Assembly: GCA_014529385.2 (NCBI GenBank)
Contig: CM043967.1
Location: forward strand, 2,562,501 to 2,626,500
DNA: 64,000 nt
Direction: 5' to 3'
Source: Adiantum capillus-veneris
Lineage: Eukaryota; Streptophyta; Polypodiopsida; Polypodiales; Pteridaceae
Positions 1-9,601 of this stretch are shown here, in pieces. The position numbers and the translations under genes were made by a program. The notes beneath the pieces were generated by a model. It saw nothing but the letters and a program-made list of their open reading frames with translations, searched no databases and was not told where the DNA came from. Each line of letters starts with the position of its first letter. Positions within the stretch are counted from its first letter, which is position 1.

Positions 1-115
1 GCAGAGAAACACACAGCTTGGAGAAGACGAAGGAAGCTCAAGGCACACAATAGAGAGTGTGTAACTTAGTGTGCAATGGAAAGATAGATAGACCTAGAGT
101 GATGGGTTGTAAGGT
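1..115 (-). mobile_element. Truncated copia LTR fragment at window edge
   Basis: This stretch matches the LTR of the complete copia element (9316 onward), from its gcagagaaac box to the tagagtgatggg segment, with a few mismatches and a 2-bp deletion in the aca run. The first 16 LTR bases would lie left of the window, and similarity stops near 115. The orientation is that of the minus-strand copia, so it is the end of a related, truncated copy or a broken solo LTR. Confidence 0.85.
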
Positions 116-2434
116 CATTTGTAGTGCTCCTATGTCTAGTACTTTGGTTCTTGATTGTCATTTTTTATACTTGAGATCATGTGCGTCCTTCCTCATCTTA
201 GACGCATCAATTTGATAGAAATTTATTGCACCTCATTAGTTCATTTATACACCAATGATCTTTTCCATGTCGTCTTGTCCTATCTATACTCTACAAGGCT
301 ATGATCTTCATACAAAGACACCCTTCTTACACGACACATCACTGAATTTAATCCCACTGTTTCAAATGCCTAAACCACCCAATTTTCTAAACCCCAAAAA
401 CCATATACTATATAGTGGCAAAAGCGGTCCACCTATACATGCTTTCACCCAATGAGAAGATGCCAGAGCTTGTGTTGTTGGCTAAGAGAGTGATTTACAG
501 GTTTGCATATTTCACTTGCATTCTAAGCAAAAAAAAAGAGCATTTATTTTTTTTGCTATGGTTTTGTGATAGTGGGTCATCTTGAGTATAATTTTTTTGC
601 CATGGTTTTTGATAGTGGGTTATTTTGAAAAAGTGTACTCCATACAAAGGAGACTCTGGCAATTTTTTTGGGGATATATGTCATTTACCATTGTGTGTAT
701 GTGCTTTTAAAAGTGGATGATGCTCTAAAAATTGTGTAGATGGATTATGCAATGCATTGAGGTGCAGGAATTGAATGAAGCCCCATTATTCACTAGAGAG
801 TGGATTAATGTGCGTGATGAGAATACAATGTTCTCCCCCTCTTTGCTTGAAAGGAATGTGACAAATTGGGAGGCCAATGTTTGTCCTTGGTGGTTGGAAT
901 TATCCACTAGGAGTTATTCCAAAGCAAGAGACTAAATTACGAAAGAGTAAGTACCTTATCACTTGTAGCTCTTTTCTTTTGAGGATGAATATATTACTTT
1001 AATGATAATGTATGTCATATTGTGCTACATGGTTGTTGGGTGAAGGTTTTCAAAATGAGAGTGATGAGTACTTAGAGGAGACACAAGAAGAGTCTCTTCC
1101 TATGTTTCTCATGGAGTTCTCAAAACACCATTGGGAGTGGCTCTCAAAGTACTCCACTAGCAAGCAATGCACTCAAGAAGGGTAAAGAGAAAATGGAGAC
1201 TCCAAGTACATCAAGGATACCCACACCCTCTTCTATGCCTCCCATTGTGCCATCTACAGAGCCCGGCTTGTCCTCTTTGGCAACCACTACAGACCCCAAG
1301 ATATTTTCATATTTTGTACCAAACTTGAGTGAATTTGGGAACTTGCATGGGTATGTTAGCAGCATTTGCATGCAAATCATTGCATAAGTATGCATGCTTA
1401 ACATGATTTTATGTCTGCTCCATATGGATGGTTGGTTACTGCTTGAAACATTGAATTTTATTTATGTTTGAAATTTGAATGCTTGGTCACCGTTTTGCGA
1501 GAAGCTTCAAAGTCTGCTTGGTATTCTATGACCTAGATTCTGTCTGTAACTGAGAGAGTTAGATAGTATACATCTTAGCAAGGAAGCTCAAGTTTGACTC
1601 TAGTGTGGTAGTGCAGTGATAGTTTTGAGAATTACGAGAGAACAAGAGTCTTTTTGCCATGCTAAAAGAATTAGGGTTTAGTGTCTTTTTAACAACTAAA
1701 ATGACAATGCCCTGGGCTAGACTCTCTGATTGCCTTAAAGGGAGTCGATGGTGAATTATGAAAAGTTTTAGTAGCTCGCACGAGTTTCGAAATTTGGATC
1801 TATAAATCCGAGAGACTTTCAAGTTTGACATTGTTTTCTTCGCATTGCAAGCGCGAGTGGGGATGAGGGAGCCTAAGACGGCTTGAATCTTTGTGTTTTC
1901 GTCTGTGTGTGTTCTATGACGAGTGGGGTCAAGATCGAGAGGGGTGCCGGTTGGTGAGACGAGCGACAGCGCCTCTAAGGACATGCGGGAGGTGATGCTG
2001 AGATGAGGGATGCTCACCGTGGCTGAGAAGGAGTCGAGTAGAGAGAGAATGAGAGAATCTCTCTGCGGAATTATTGCAACAATATATGTTGTAATAGTCG
2101 CGGGTATATTCCCACGTTTATTATCGTGTAGATTGCTGTTAAACCACAACCGCGTCAATTGCCGTTGTTATTGCCGCACACGCAATCTTTTCTCTTTCTA
2201 TTTTCCTTTGTTGGCCTGCGGCAATGCTAGTGGTTTTGTAATTTTCCTCTTATAATGTGACAATGTACTAACATGAGACAATAAAAATTAGTACAAGTTG
2301 CATACTAGTAGGACCCTTCAAAGTCCTCCAGCCGGTAGCCATTCCCTCACCCATTTTCACAGGTGTAAAAGGATTCAAAACTTCTTGTGTTGCTTTGATA
2401 GTGCAATGTTGTCGAATCCCATCCCTCAGAGTTG

Positions 2435-2438
<4 letters not shown>
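116..2438. other. No recognised gene; short open frames only
   Basis: I recognise no gene or element here. A 67-codon frame at 732-935 (plus) and a 199-codon frame at 1559-2158 (minus) have no motif I know. A degenerate local duplication lies at about 541-632: a T-run followed by gctatggttttgtgatagtgggt, then the same again with a few changes. Confidence 0.5.

Positions 2439-2524
<86 letters not shown>
2439..2524. repeat. (TC)n microsatellite
   Basis: An uninterrupted dinucleotide array of about 43 units. The Ser-Leu and Arg-Glu frames over it are artefacts. Confidence 0.98.
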
Positions 2525-2529
<5 letters not shown>

Positions 2530-2789
2530 AGTATGTGTCATATTGTTACATTTTGTTCAATATGTCTAGCATGTATTGTCTTTTGTCGCTTTTCTATGTG
2601 AAGGCGTCTTCTATCATTTGATAATATATAGAGAAATGGAAGAATTGGAGACCCCATAGTGCTCATACATAGCCGTATTTTTAGTCAACGATATGGTCCA
2701 AAGAGATCATACTAGTGTAAGCAATGATTCATGGCTTGGTCTTTAGATTCCAAGTGATGTTCCACGTTTATGTGGCCCATTGTTACCAT

Positions 2790-2960
2790 TCTTTCACCTT
2801 AGGGCAATACCAAAATAATACATGAGTGTTCCTCTTTTTTTAGATATAGGGCATTTAGCATCACCTCTTTGCTTTGCAGCCAAATTCTCTACAGTGGGCA
2901 TGCCTCCAAGAATAACTCTCTAGGAAAACACTTTATGTTTATACAATGAAGTCCAGACAC
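2790..2960 (-). pseudogene. LINE remnant, zf-RVT-like segment
   Basis: The minus-strand translation reads WTSLYKHKVFS, a stop, then RVILGGMPTVENLAAKQRG and DAKCPI. This is the layout of the zinc-binding reverse-transcriptase tail (zf-RVT) of plant non-LTR retrotransposons: W-x2-L then K-x-F-x-W, an ILP-like turn, an N-L-x-R/K segment and a first Cys. The second Cys-pair region and the HLF/FW-CP segment follow only after a frameshift (a YFGIAL or FWYCPKV-like stretch near 2805). Decay extends left to about 2690 and perhaps right to 3190. It is a dead fragment. The family assignment rests on motif spacing alone. Confidence 0.5.
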
Positions 2961-3483
2961 TTTTAAAAACTTTTGATCACCAACTATGATCCTTGCTAAG
3001 CTTCTAGTTCTTGTTACATCTTTCAAATGTGAGAGAGGAAGGAGGGATTACATGGTAGAATACATGAGTTTTGGCCATCCACCAATTAACTGTGTAAGAA
3101 GGTAATTACTCCCGAGAGAGTTCCTAGTGTAGTGTGCCCTGCCTTGCCATATAATTTGAGAGAATATTTTTTTCCAAGTGCGAACTAGCATATTAGAAGT
3201 GTCATCGAACTGTCGTGAAGAGTTTATCCCATGTGGAGGCCCAATCCCTATCCTTCAATAACATGTGCCTCATAAAAGTTTATGATCTGCGCATTGACAT
3301 GTGTAGACAAGTTTATTATGCATGTACCCTTGGGCCCAAGGGGTTGCTATTGTGTCCCAGGCAATGAGAGCAGCTGAGGCTTTGGGCTTTCCCCATAGAA
3401 AGTGACTTAAACTGTTGCGGGATCTTCTGCAACCAATCCAATAAAGACAAGTATATAGAAGATACGACAACAACATGTATTGG

Positions 3484-3486
<3 letters not shown>

Positions 3487-3557
<71 letters not shown>
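3487..3557. repeat. (TC)n microsatellite
   Basis: A perfect dinucleotide array of about 35 units. Confidence 0.98.
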
Positions 3558-3560
<3 letters not shown>

Positions 3561-4050
3561 TGGTAATCAATTTAATAATATATACACAATGGTGTAGAAC
3601 GCAGTGGCACAAATATACAAAAAATGTAATAACTAAAAGATGGGGCCTCCACAGGTGGGGGTAATCGTAAGAGAGAGGCTGATTGGACGTTTTGAAAAGA
3701 CAAGGCTTGATGCTCACACTAAATGGGAGGGGGATGAAAGGCTTGGAATCCAACTCCCCCTCTTTGAGGTGCCGTTAGGACGCATCCGCACGCCGCAATG
3801 GCAGCGTTTTGAGTGACGCTAGCTATTTTGGAGGTTGCTCATAAACATGCACACAGACCAAGAGAGAGAATGGGAAAAGTAGGAGAGAGAGTGGTAGTGT
3901 TGAGCCAACTCTGCCAATTTTGGCGGAGTTGAACATTGCCAAGCAGCGTTTTTGCTAGCAGCCAAAACCTGCGTACCAGCAAAACTCTGCCTTCGACTGC
4001 GTGCGAATCTGCCCTTAGTGAAGGGTGGAGGAGGTAACTCAAGACAGTTA

Positions 4051-4073
4051 CCCCCCCCCCCCCCCCCCCCCCC
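4051..4073. repeat. Poly-C tract (23 C)
   Basis: A homopolymer of 23 C. It generates poly-Gly and poly-Pro frames that are not genes. Confidence 0.97.
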
Positions 4074-4753
4074 TTTCGTGTCGCCATCTCCTAAGATTGA
4101 TATATAAGGAAGCCAAGCAATCATATGTGCCTTGTGCATGGTTAATATTGTTACAAAATATTTTTAGACACAGTACATGAGTTACAACACTTAGTGATGT
4201 GTCCCGTTGCATGTACGTGTGCACGGCATAGGGTGCATAGGCTCTTCCACTGCATCCGTTGCAAAATACAAGAAACAAAGCGAACTCTGTAGCGCATACA
4301 GAGGGACAAGGGGTCATTTAATGCAACCTTTGCGCTGCATGCACCACATGCATCCCCCTAGATGTAGCTAGTATGCACAGGGCAACACTTATCAAGAAAG
4401 AAGGCGTTCCAGAATCCAAATAACACATAAGCTACCAGCCTCCCACATGCAATAGCATGCTGCTTCAAGATACATGAACAGAAACAAAACAATATCTTAG
4501 AAAGTCGAGGTCAAAATTACATTGTTTGTGGGAGGCAGATAGAAGAGGGTACATAGGGCAAAACATTAGAGATACATTTATTGGTCAGCTTTAATGCTTT
4601 CAAAAAGATGCGCATACATAACAGATACTCTAGGAAGATGTTCTTGGATGACATCCATCACAATGAAGAGAGCTTCTGCATCATCGACCATCTGATGTAT
4701 ACTAAGTCTCGCATATTTTCAATCAAAAAAAGAATAAAACAATATCATTGTTC

Positions 4754-5029
4754 AAGGAAAGAATATTGACGTCAACGAGAGCTAGCTCAGTTGGTAGAGC
4801 AAGAGCCCCTTGTGTCCAAGGTCTTGGGTTCAAACCCCCTTGACAACTTGTATGACATGTAGCCCTTAGGGGTTGTTCCCCTAGTCCAAATGATGGATTG
4901 GCCACCCTAACCCAGCTGGGATGACTCACCTTAAGAGTCGGTTTGCCTCCACCTACGGGGGGTTGGGTGTGTGTGATGTAATTTCAAAGTTCTACTCTCT
5001 CCAAAAAAAAAAGGAAAGAATATTGACGT
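4754..5029 (+). mobile_element. tRNA-derived SINE with perfect 19-bp TSD
   Basis: The body spans 4773-5010. It opens with a pol III A-box (tagctcagttggtagagc, 4784-4801) and a B-box (gggttcaaaccc, about 4827-4838) at tRNA-like spacing, continues as a tRNA-unrelated stretch of about 150 bp, and ends in tctcc followed by A10 (5003-5012). The 19-bp sequence aaggaaagaatattgacgt is repeated exactly on both sides (4754-4772 and 5011-5029), which is the signature of LINE-mediated target-primed insertion. The head cannot fold an acceptor stem, so it is not a working tRNA gene. The perfect TSD implies a fairly recent insertion. The start of the body is set by the TSD. Confidence 0.92.
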
Positions 5030-5110
5030 GCCAGCTCGTGATGTAAATGCTCCTGTTGAGCATGAATGTGACTGTACACCTTCATTACCATTATCGAAGC
5101 GGTTTATTAT

Positions 5111-5894
5111 TTGGTCAGACTGTTTAATACTGCCAAAGCTCTGCATCCAAGTTTTGATGAAACCCTGAGGAAAAAGCTGAATCTCAAGTGGGGTCTGAAG
5201 TGGAGCGCAAAGCAGTGGATCTATAGATTCAAGTGTGTTTGGGGGTTTGCCTTCTCAATCAAGCATAGTTTTCTAGCCTGGCTAATACTCCATCAAGGAG
5301 TCTGGACAGCAAAAAGGGCTCTCAAGGCTACTATTGGAGATGGTAAATGCAGAAGATGTTCTGCCCAAGAAGATATCAAACATTTGTTTGTTGAGTGTCC
5401 AGCAAATTCCAAACTTCTACAAATTCTTGGGAACTGTTGCAAAGAAGTGCATCCTCAGCAATTCAATGCCCAAGAGCTGATCATAGGAGACTGCATAAGA
5501 ATGGACATTCTACTTTGGAATTTTTGGAGATTAGAGTATCTGTGGACCTGCTGGATACAGAGAAATGAGGCAATCTTTCAAGACAAAATCACAGATTTCA
5601 GCATGGTCTTTGTTCTACAGCTGAAGAAGCTCACCATGAGAGCTCTAAAGACAATGAAGGAAGTATCTCACGACCCCTGTACAACATTCAAAGAACTTCC
5701 AAGTGGCAAAGGTGGAGTGAAGATATGCTGAAATTCTACTCCAAGGAAAGGCTCCTTATGGCTAACACCCTATTTGTATCATATGAGTGACTCTTTCTTT
5801 TTCCTGCATAGGGATACCACACCCCCTTCCTGTGTGGTGACTTTGCACTTTCTTCTTTTTTAATCAATTCCTGTTTTCTCCAAAAAAAAAAAAA
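5111..5894 (+). pseudogene. 5'-truncated LINE: zf-RVT C-terminus, 3' UTR and poly(A)
   Basis: An open frame to 5731 encodes about 205 residues ending in IC. It shows the C-terminal zinc-binding domain of plant LINE reverse transcriptases (zf-RVT): a K-W segment, F-SIKHSFLAWLILHQGVWT, then C-RRC-SAQEDIKHLFVECP (a C-x2-C...H-x3-C arrangement). The polymerase and endonuclease parts are missing upstream. After the stop at 5729-5731 there is about 150 bp of T-rich 3' UTR and an A13 tail at 5882-5894. The first in-frame Met is not meaningful, because the frame simply opens upstream. The tail abuts the 3' side of the AP2/ERF relic, so the LINE may have landed on that gene's end. I could not find a matching TSD. 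Confidence 0.8.
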
Positions 5895-6072
5895 ACTCTC
5901 CAATCCACTGTAGTCGGTACTGCAGTTAAAGCTATCCTGAAATATGTTACAGGCGGTAGTGCAGCTGCAGGCTGCGGGGATCAAACAGGCGCTGTAGTGC
6001 TCAGCATCATATTCGTGTATCCGCGGAGGGCATCTTAATGGAGCCATTGCCTGGGTCACACATGAACTATTG

Positions 6073-6627
6073 CTAACACCTTGTGCAGAAAATCTCAGAC
6101 ACGCCCACGTCTGAGCCGGAGGAGTTGAACTTAAAATCTGCACTAGTACTAGCTGCAATAGAATGGATACCTGGCAGGGTCCCCTTCTCAGCACCAATAT
6201 TGTAGGCCCCAGCCAATTGAGACGGGCTGGTCAGGGACAAGTCAGTATAAGTAGCAGCTGGCGAATGCGCGACTGAAGAACTCTTGAAGCGCTTCCTGTC
6301 GTTTCTCCTTATAGGCCCGTCCTGGGTTTTATTCAGAACGACGTATTGGTCATCCGTGCTCAACGTGGAGGACGAAGCAGCCGCGTAGGCAGCCGTTGAG
6401 ACGTGTATAGGCAGCCACATCGTACGCACGGGCGCCATTTCTGTCGTTGGGAAAGAACCCAGCCAAATGCGCGTCTTCTTCTTGGGCTCCCGGATTTCCG
6501 ACACCCATTTGCCCCAGCTTTGCTTCCTCACGCCTCTGTACAATGTCGTTGCCCCTCTTCCAGCACGCACAGTACCAGTACTAGTGTTGTTGCTGCTTTT
6601 TCTGTCTATATCACTGTGCTGCTCCAA
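6073..6627 (-). pseudogene. DREB-type AP2/ERF transcription factor, domain broken
   Basis: The open frame of 184 codons starts [10 protein letters not shown]. Residues 30 to about 65 carry an AP2/ERF DNA-binding domain: [19 protein letters not shown], then [17 protein letters not shown]. The Val in GKWV and the Glu in REP are at the positions (14 and 19) typical of DREB rather than ERF proteins, so the ancestral protein probably bound DRE/CRT elements in stress-responsive promoters. Directly after EMA the frame departs from the family: the expected ARAYDVAA appears only in the neighbouring frame, next to an imperfect 22-bp duplication (two ggctgccta copies), after which the original frame resumes as [12 protein letters not shown]. 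The helix of the domain is therefore lost. This may be a pseudogene, or a sequencing or assembly error at that point. The downstream side meets a LINE poly(A). It is a single-exon type gene, as usual for DREBs. Confidence 0.8.
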
Positions 6628-7643
6628 GTTACGCTCTTGATCCTCCGCGCAGTAGCAAGGACCTGGTGATTTACTGTTGCTGCTCCGGCCTGCATCTGTC
6701 TCTGGGGTTCCGTTGCTGTTACCAATTCCTGGCTACAGCAGACCAGGAGGGTGCAGGGACCCGTGTTGATCGCCGTCGACGCTTGATTGAGGAGGTCCTG
6801 CAATTTGGTAGTGGGTGGAGACTCCCCGGTGGCCGTTCGGCATCATGCAATTTCGAAGGCAATCTGCGTCGCAATTTGGTGATAGGTGGAGCGCAGGAGC
6901 CCATGAGCTGATGAATCCCTCCATGCCTGCTGCAGATTCCTTGTGGATATTGACATGGAAACTCACATGAAAAGGCCTGCATTGGTGGACTGAGGACATT
7001 AAACTCGAACCAGCTTTAGTTTTTGATGCAGAGGAATGAGGACTGCCCCTGGGCTAGAGCCTAGGCTTGATGTAGTCGTGATCGATGGAGACCAGGATCA
7101 GGCGAATGTCTTACCACTAGAGCTCGATCCCTACCAGCGTCATTCCATCCCACAACACTAGGGGCAGCTGATAATGAAGGTTCGTTGAAGATGGTCGCAT
7201 ATAAGGGGCAGCGCCGGCCAGCTGAAAGACTAGAGTAGTCACTAATCATGTTGGCGTGCAGATGAAAGGAAGGCCAGGGAGATAGATAAGACGTCTCCTG
7301 AGTCTGCTGCAGCGGAGGGGGATGCGTTGCCTCCGCAACACTCCAATCGTGCTACTGGGCGAGAGTTTTGGGCATGCAGCACGATCAGACACACGCGCAC
7401 ACAGTACGGCAGTACAGCGCAAGACGACTACTAGCAGCTCGTTTAAGCGTCAAATTGGACATTGGGGCTAGCTTACTTACTCAAATGAGGAGAACAGTGT
7501 GTCCGTGAGAGCGAAGGGGGCGAGGGGAGGGGAGGGGGGGGGAGCCCTGCAGGAAGATCATCTGAGGCCCCAAGCTCTTCCGTCACAGACTTTGAAAATT
7601 AAACGTTTAAGAAAGCATAGTATGGCCGGGCGCCTCCGACGGC
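6628..7643. other. GC-rich sequence upstream of the AP2/ERF relic
   Basis: This would be the 5' UTR and promoter side of the minus-strand AP2/ERF frame. It has GC-rich sequence and several overlapping short frames on both strands without motifs. I see no convincing TATA box or second exon. Confidence 0.4.
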
Positions 7644-7961
7644 CTCTCTCTCTCTCTCTCTCTCTTGTAATGAGCACATAGGTCCCGCAACACTGGCCAG
7701 CCGCTGAAGAAAGGGGCGTGCGCCCACATGGATTGCACTTTTTAGATGGCCGGAGACCGAGAGGAGCTAGGGCTTGACCTCCACGGCTAGCCGACACGCT
7801 ACTTGGCGTCCACTTAATGCAGCTCTCGCCTTCAATGTTACACATGTCTCCCTCTACTTTGCTAATCCTCACGATCGCTTCTCCATATGCTCAAGACTAA
7901 GCCATGGTTGACCAACTGCAAAGCTAGCCGAGCGGAGGCCCACAGGGACCTTGTGCTAAGG

Positions 7962-8001
<40 letters not shown>
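7644..8001. repeat. Two short (TC)n arrays
   Basis: (TC)n arrays lie at 7644-7664 and 7964-8001. Both sit inside similar gc-rich flanks (the first after gccggcg-like sequence). The DNA between them shows no gene. Confidence 0.9.
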
Positions 8002-8003
<2 letters not shown>

Positions 8004-8473
8004 CAATGCCCAATGTCATCATGGCCACAGGGCACACTGCTAGAGAAAGCAAACGGCCAAAATGACTGATGAGAGAAAATTGATACAAACTTGGTGGAGC
8101 TTAACCGTCTTTAAAAGGCCAAACTGGCCGATGAGAATACAATCTTAGTGGATCTAATACAATGTCTGGTCACAAAATAAACTAAACTAAATTAAAGCTA
8201 AAATCTAATGTTGAAACATTGGCCCGTGGGCAGATCAGGTGTCGAAGGTGATCTTGGGAATGTAAAAGGTGGTATAGGCTGGCAAGAGGTTGAGGAGGGC
8301 AGAGAAAGCTACGGTGCAGGCGGAGGGGCTTAGACCCAGACGACATCACGGGGTGTGCTGCGATCATCATCATCGCCACTGCACCCCATTACCAACTCGC
8401 ACACGTTGTTGGCACTTGCAGATAGGGTTCTACTAGCGAGCTTTGAGACGTAGAGGCCGGAATACTGATGACG

Positions 8474-8476
<3 letters not shown>

Positions 8477-8549
<73 letters not shown>
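8477..8549. repeat. (TG)n microsatellite
   Basis: About 36 TG units immediately left of the 1.9-kb repeated segment. The sister copy at 16701 has only a short TG remnant at the same place. Confidence 0.98.
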
Positions 8550-8550
<1 letters not shown>

Positions 8551-9299
8551 TGTTTAAATCTTAACTAATAAGACATAATTGAATTTTTACATTCAAAAGA
8601 CAGTTGGCCAGGGAACAATGAACAAATAAGTACAAAAATAACTCAGTATTAGAATTATCCAGTTGAACAAATAGTAAAATAACTTCCCCGGTCCTCAGTG
8701 AGTGTTTCATTAAAGTAGGGTAGCTTACCAAAGAAAAGAAAACCCTCCAAGATAAGATAGAGTCCTTACCTGCATCCATCCAAACAAGACAACAATTCAG
8801 TTAGCCTTGGATGTGTTTTACAGCTATCAATGGACCATATCAGTTGTTATCCATGCCCATCTTACAGAATTTAATTACTTTAGACAAGCTAGGTCATTTA
8901 TTAGAACGTGTATGTTAGCAGTCTTTACTTATTACTTCCAAAATGAGTGGTACAATCTACCTTCGAATCTGAGTGGTGAAGTCCACCAAGAATCCAAATA
9001 TCAACAGTTTTTCTTTAGAAAATTTAAGATAGTGAGGTTTATTTGTTAGCCATAGCTCGGCACTTATGCTAAAGCCTACAGTAGCAACCATATACTTACC
9101 TTCAGAAGTAGCAATCCCAAGGTTTCATAGGCATCCCTTTAAACAAAGAGAGGTCATGTCCAACTTTATCCGTGTAAGATGCCTAATCATTTTATCCTAT
9201 TGTTCATTAACCAATGGTACCAGATGAGGGTAATGAATACCTCTCTTTTTACAACCAATAAAATGTCAGTATAACCAGTCAGCAGAGTAGAGAGACTCC
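8550..9299. repeat. 1.9-kb duplicated segment, copy A, left part
   Basis: From tgtttaaatcttaactaat onward this matches 16713-17493 closely, and the match continues after the copia element at 14477. Copy B has a roughly 27-bp insertion near 16825-16850 (tagatacagtgactg box). No coding capacity is evident. The segment may itself be an old non-autonomous element. Confidence 0.92.
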
Positions 9300-9526
9300 T
9301 GTTGGAATTAGGGTTGCAGAGAAACACACACAGCTTGGAGAAGACGAAGGAAGCTCAAGGCACACAATAGAGAGTGTGTTACTTAGTGTGCAATGGAAAG
9401 ATAGATAGCCCTAGAGTGATGGGCGTATATACAATGCACGGGGGAAAAAACCTCCTAAAGAGGGAAAAAATGCCCCGGTGGTCCTAGTGTGTTCACACAC
9501 ATCACTACCACATGTATATGGTAGCA
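9300..9526 (-). repeat. Copia 3' LTR
   Basis: 227 bp, near-identical to 14250-14476. The differences I see are a C/T at about 9478 and a G/A at 9524, in the terminal gtagca versus gtaaca. On the element strand it starts TGCTACC instead of TGTTACC. Confidence 0.96.
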
Positions 9527-9537
9527 AATCCCCCCTG
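9527..9537 (-). promoter_or_regulatory. Copia polypurine tract
   Basis: On the minus strand the purine run CCAGGGGGGATT ends exactly at the 3' LTR. This is the expected primer for plus-strand DNA synthesis. Confidence 0.8.
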
Positions 9538-9601
9538 GAGTGATGCGGTGAACGAGAGCTGGCACATGAGTAAAGGGAAGTGCCATGCCCTGAGGACAGG
9601 A

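Noticed and set aside
1559-2158. 199-codon minus-strand frame as a gene
   Set aside because: No motif, mixed composition, and no recognisable promoter or splice context; length alone is not enough in this AT/GC-patchy DNA.
4779-4852. tRNA gene candidate
   Set aside because: A- and B-boxes are present but no acceptor stem can form. The unit continues into a body with poly(A) and TSD, so it is a SINE head.
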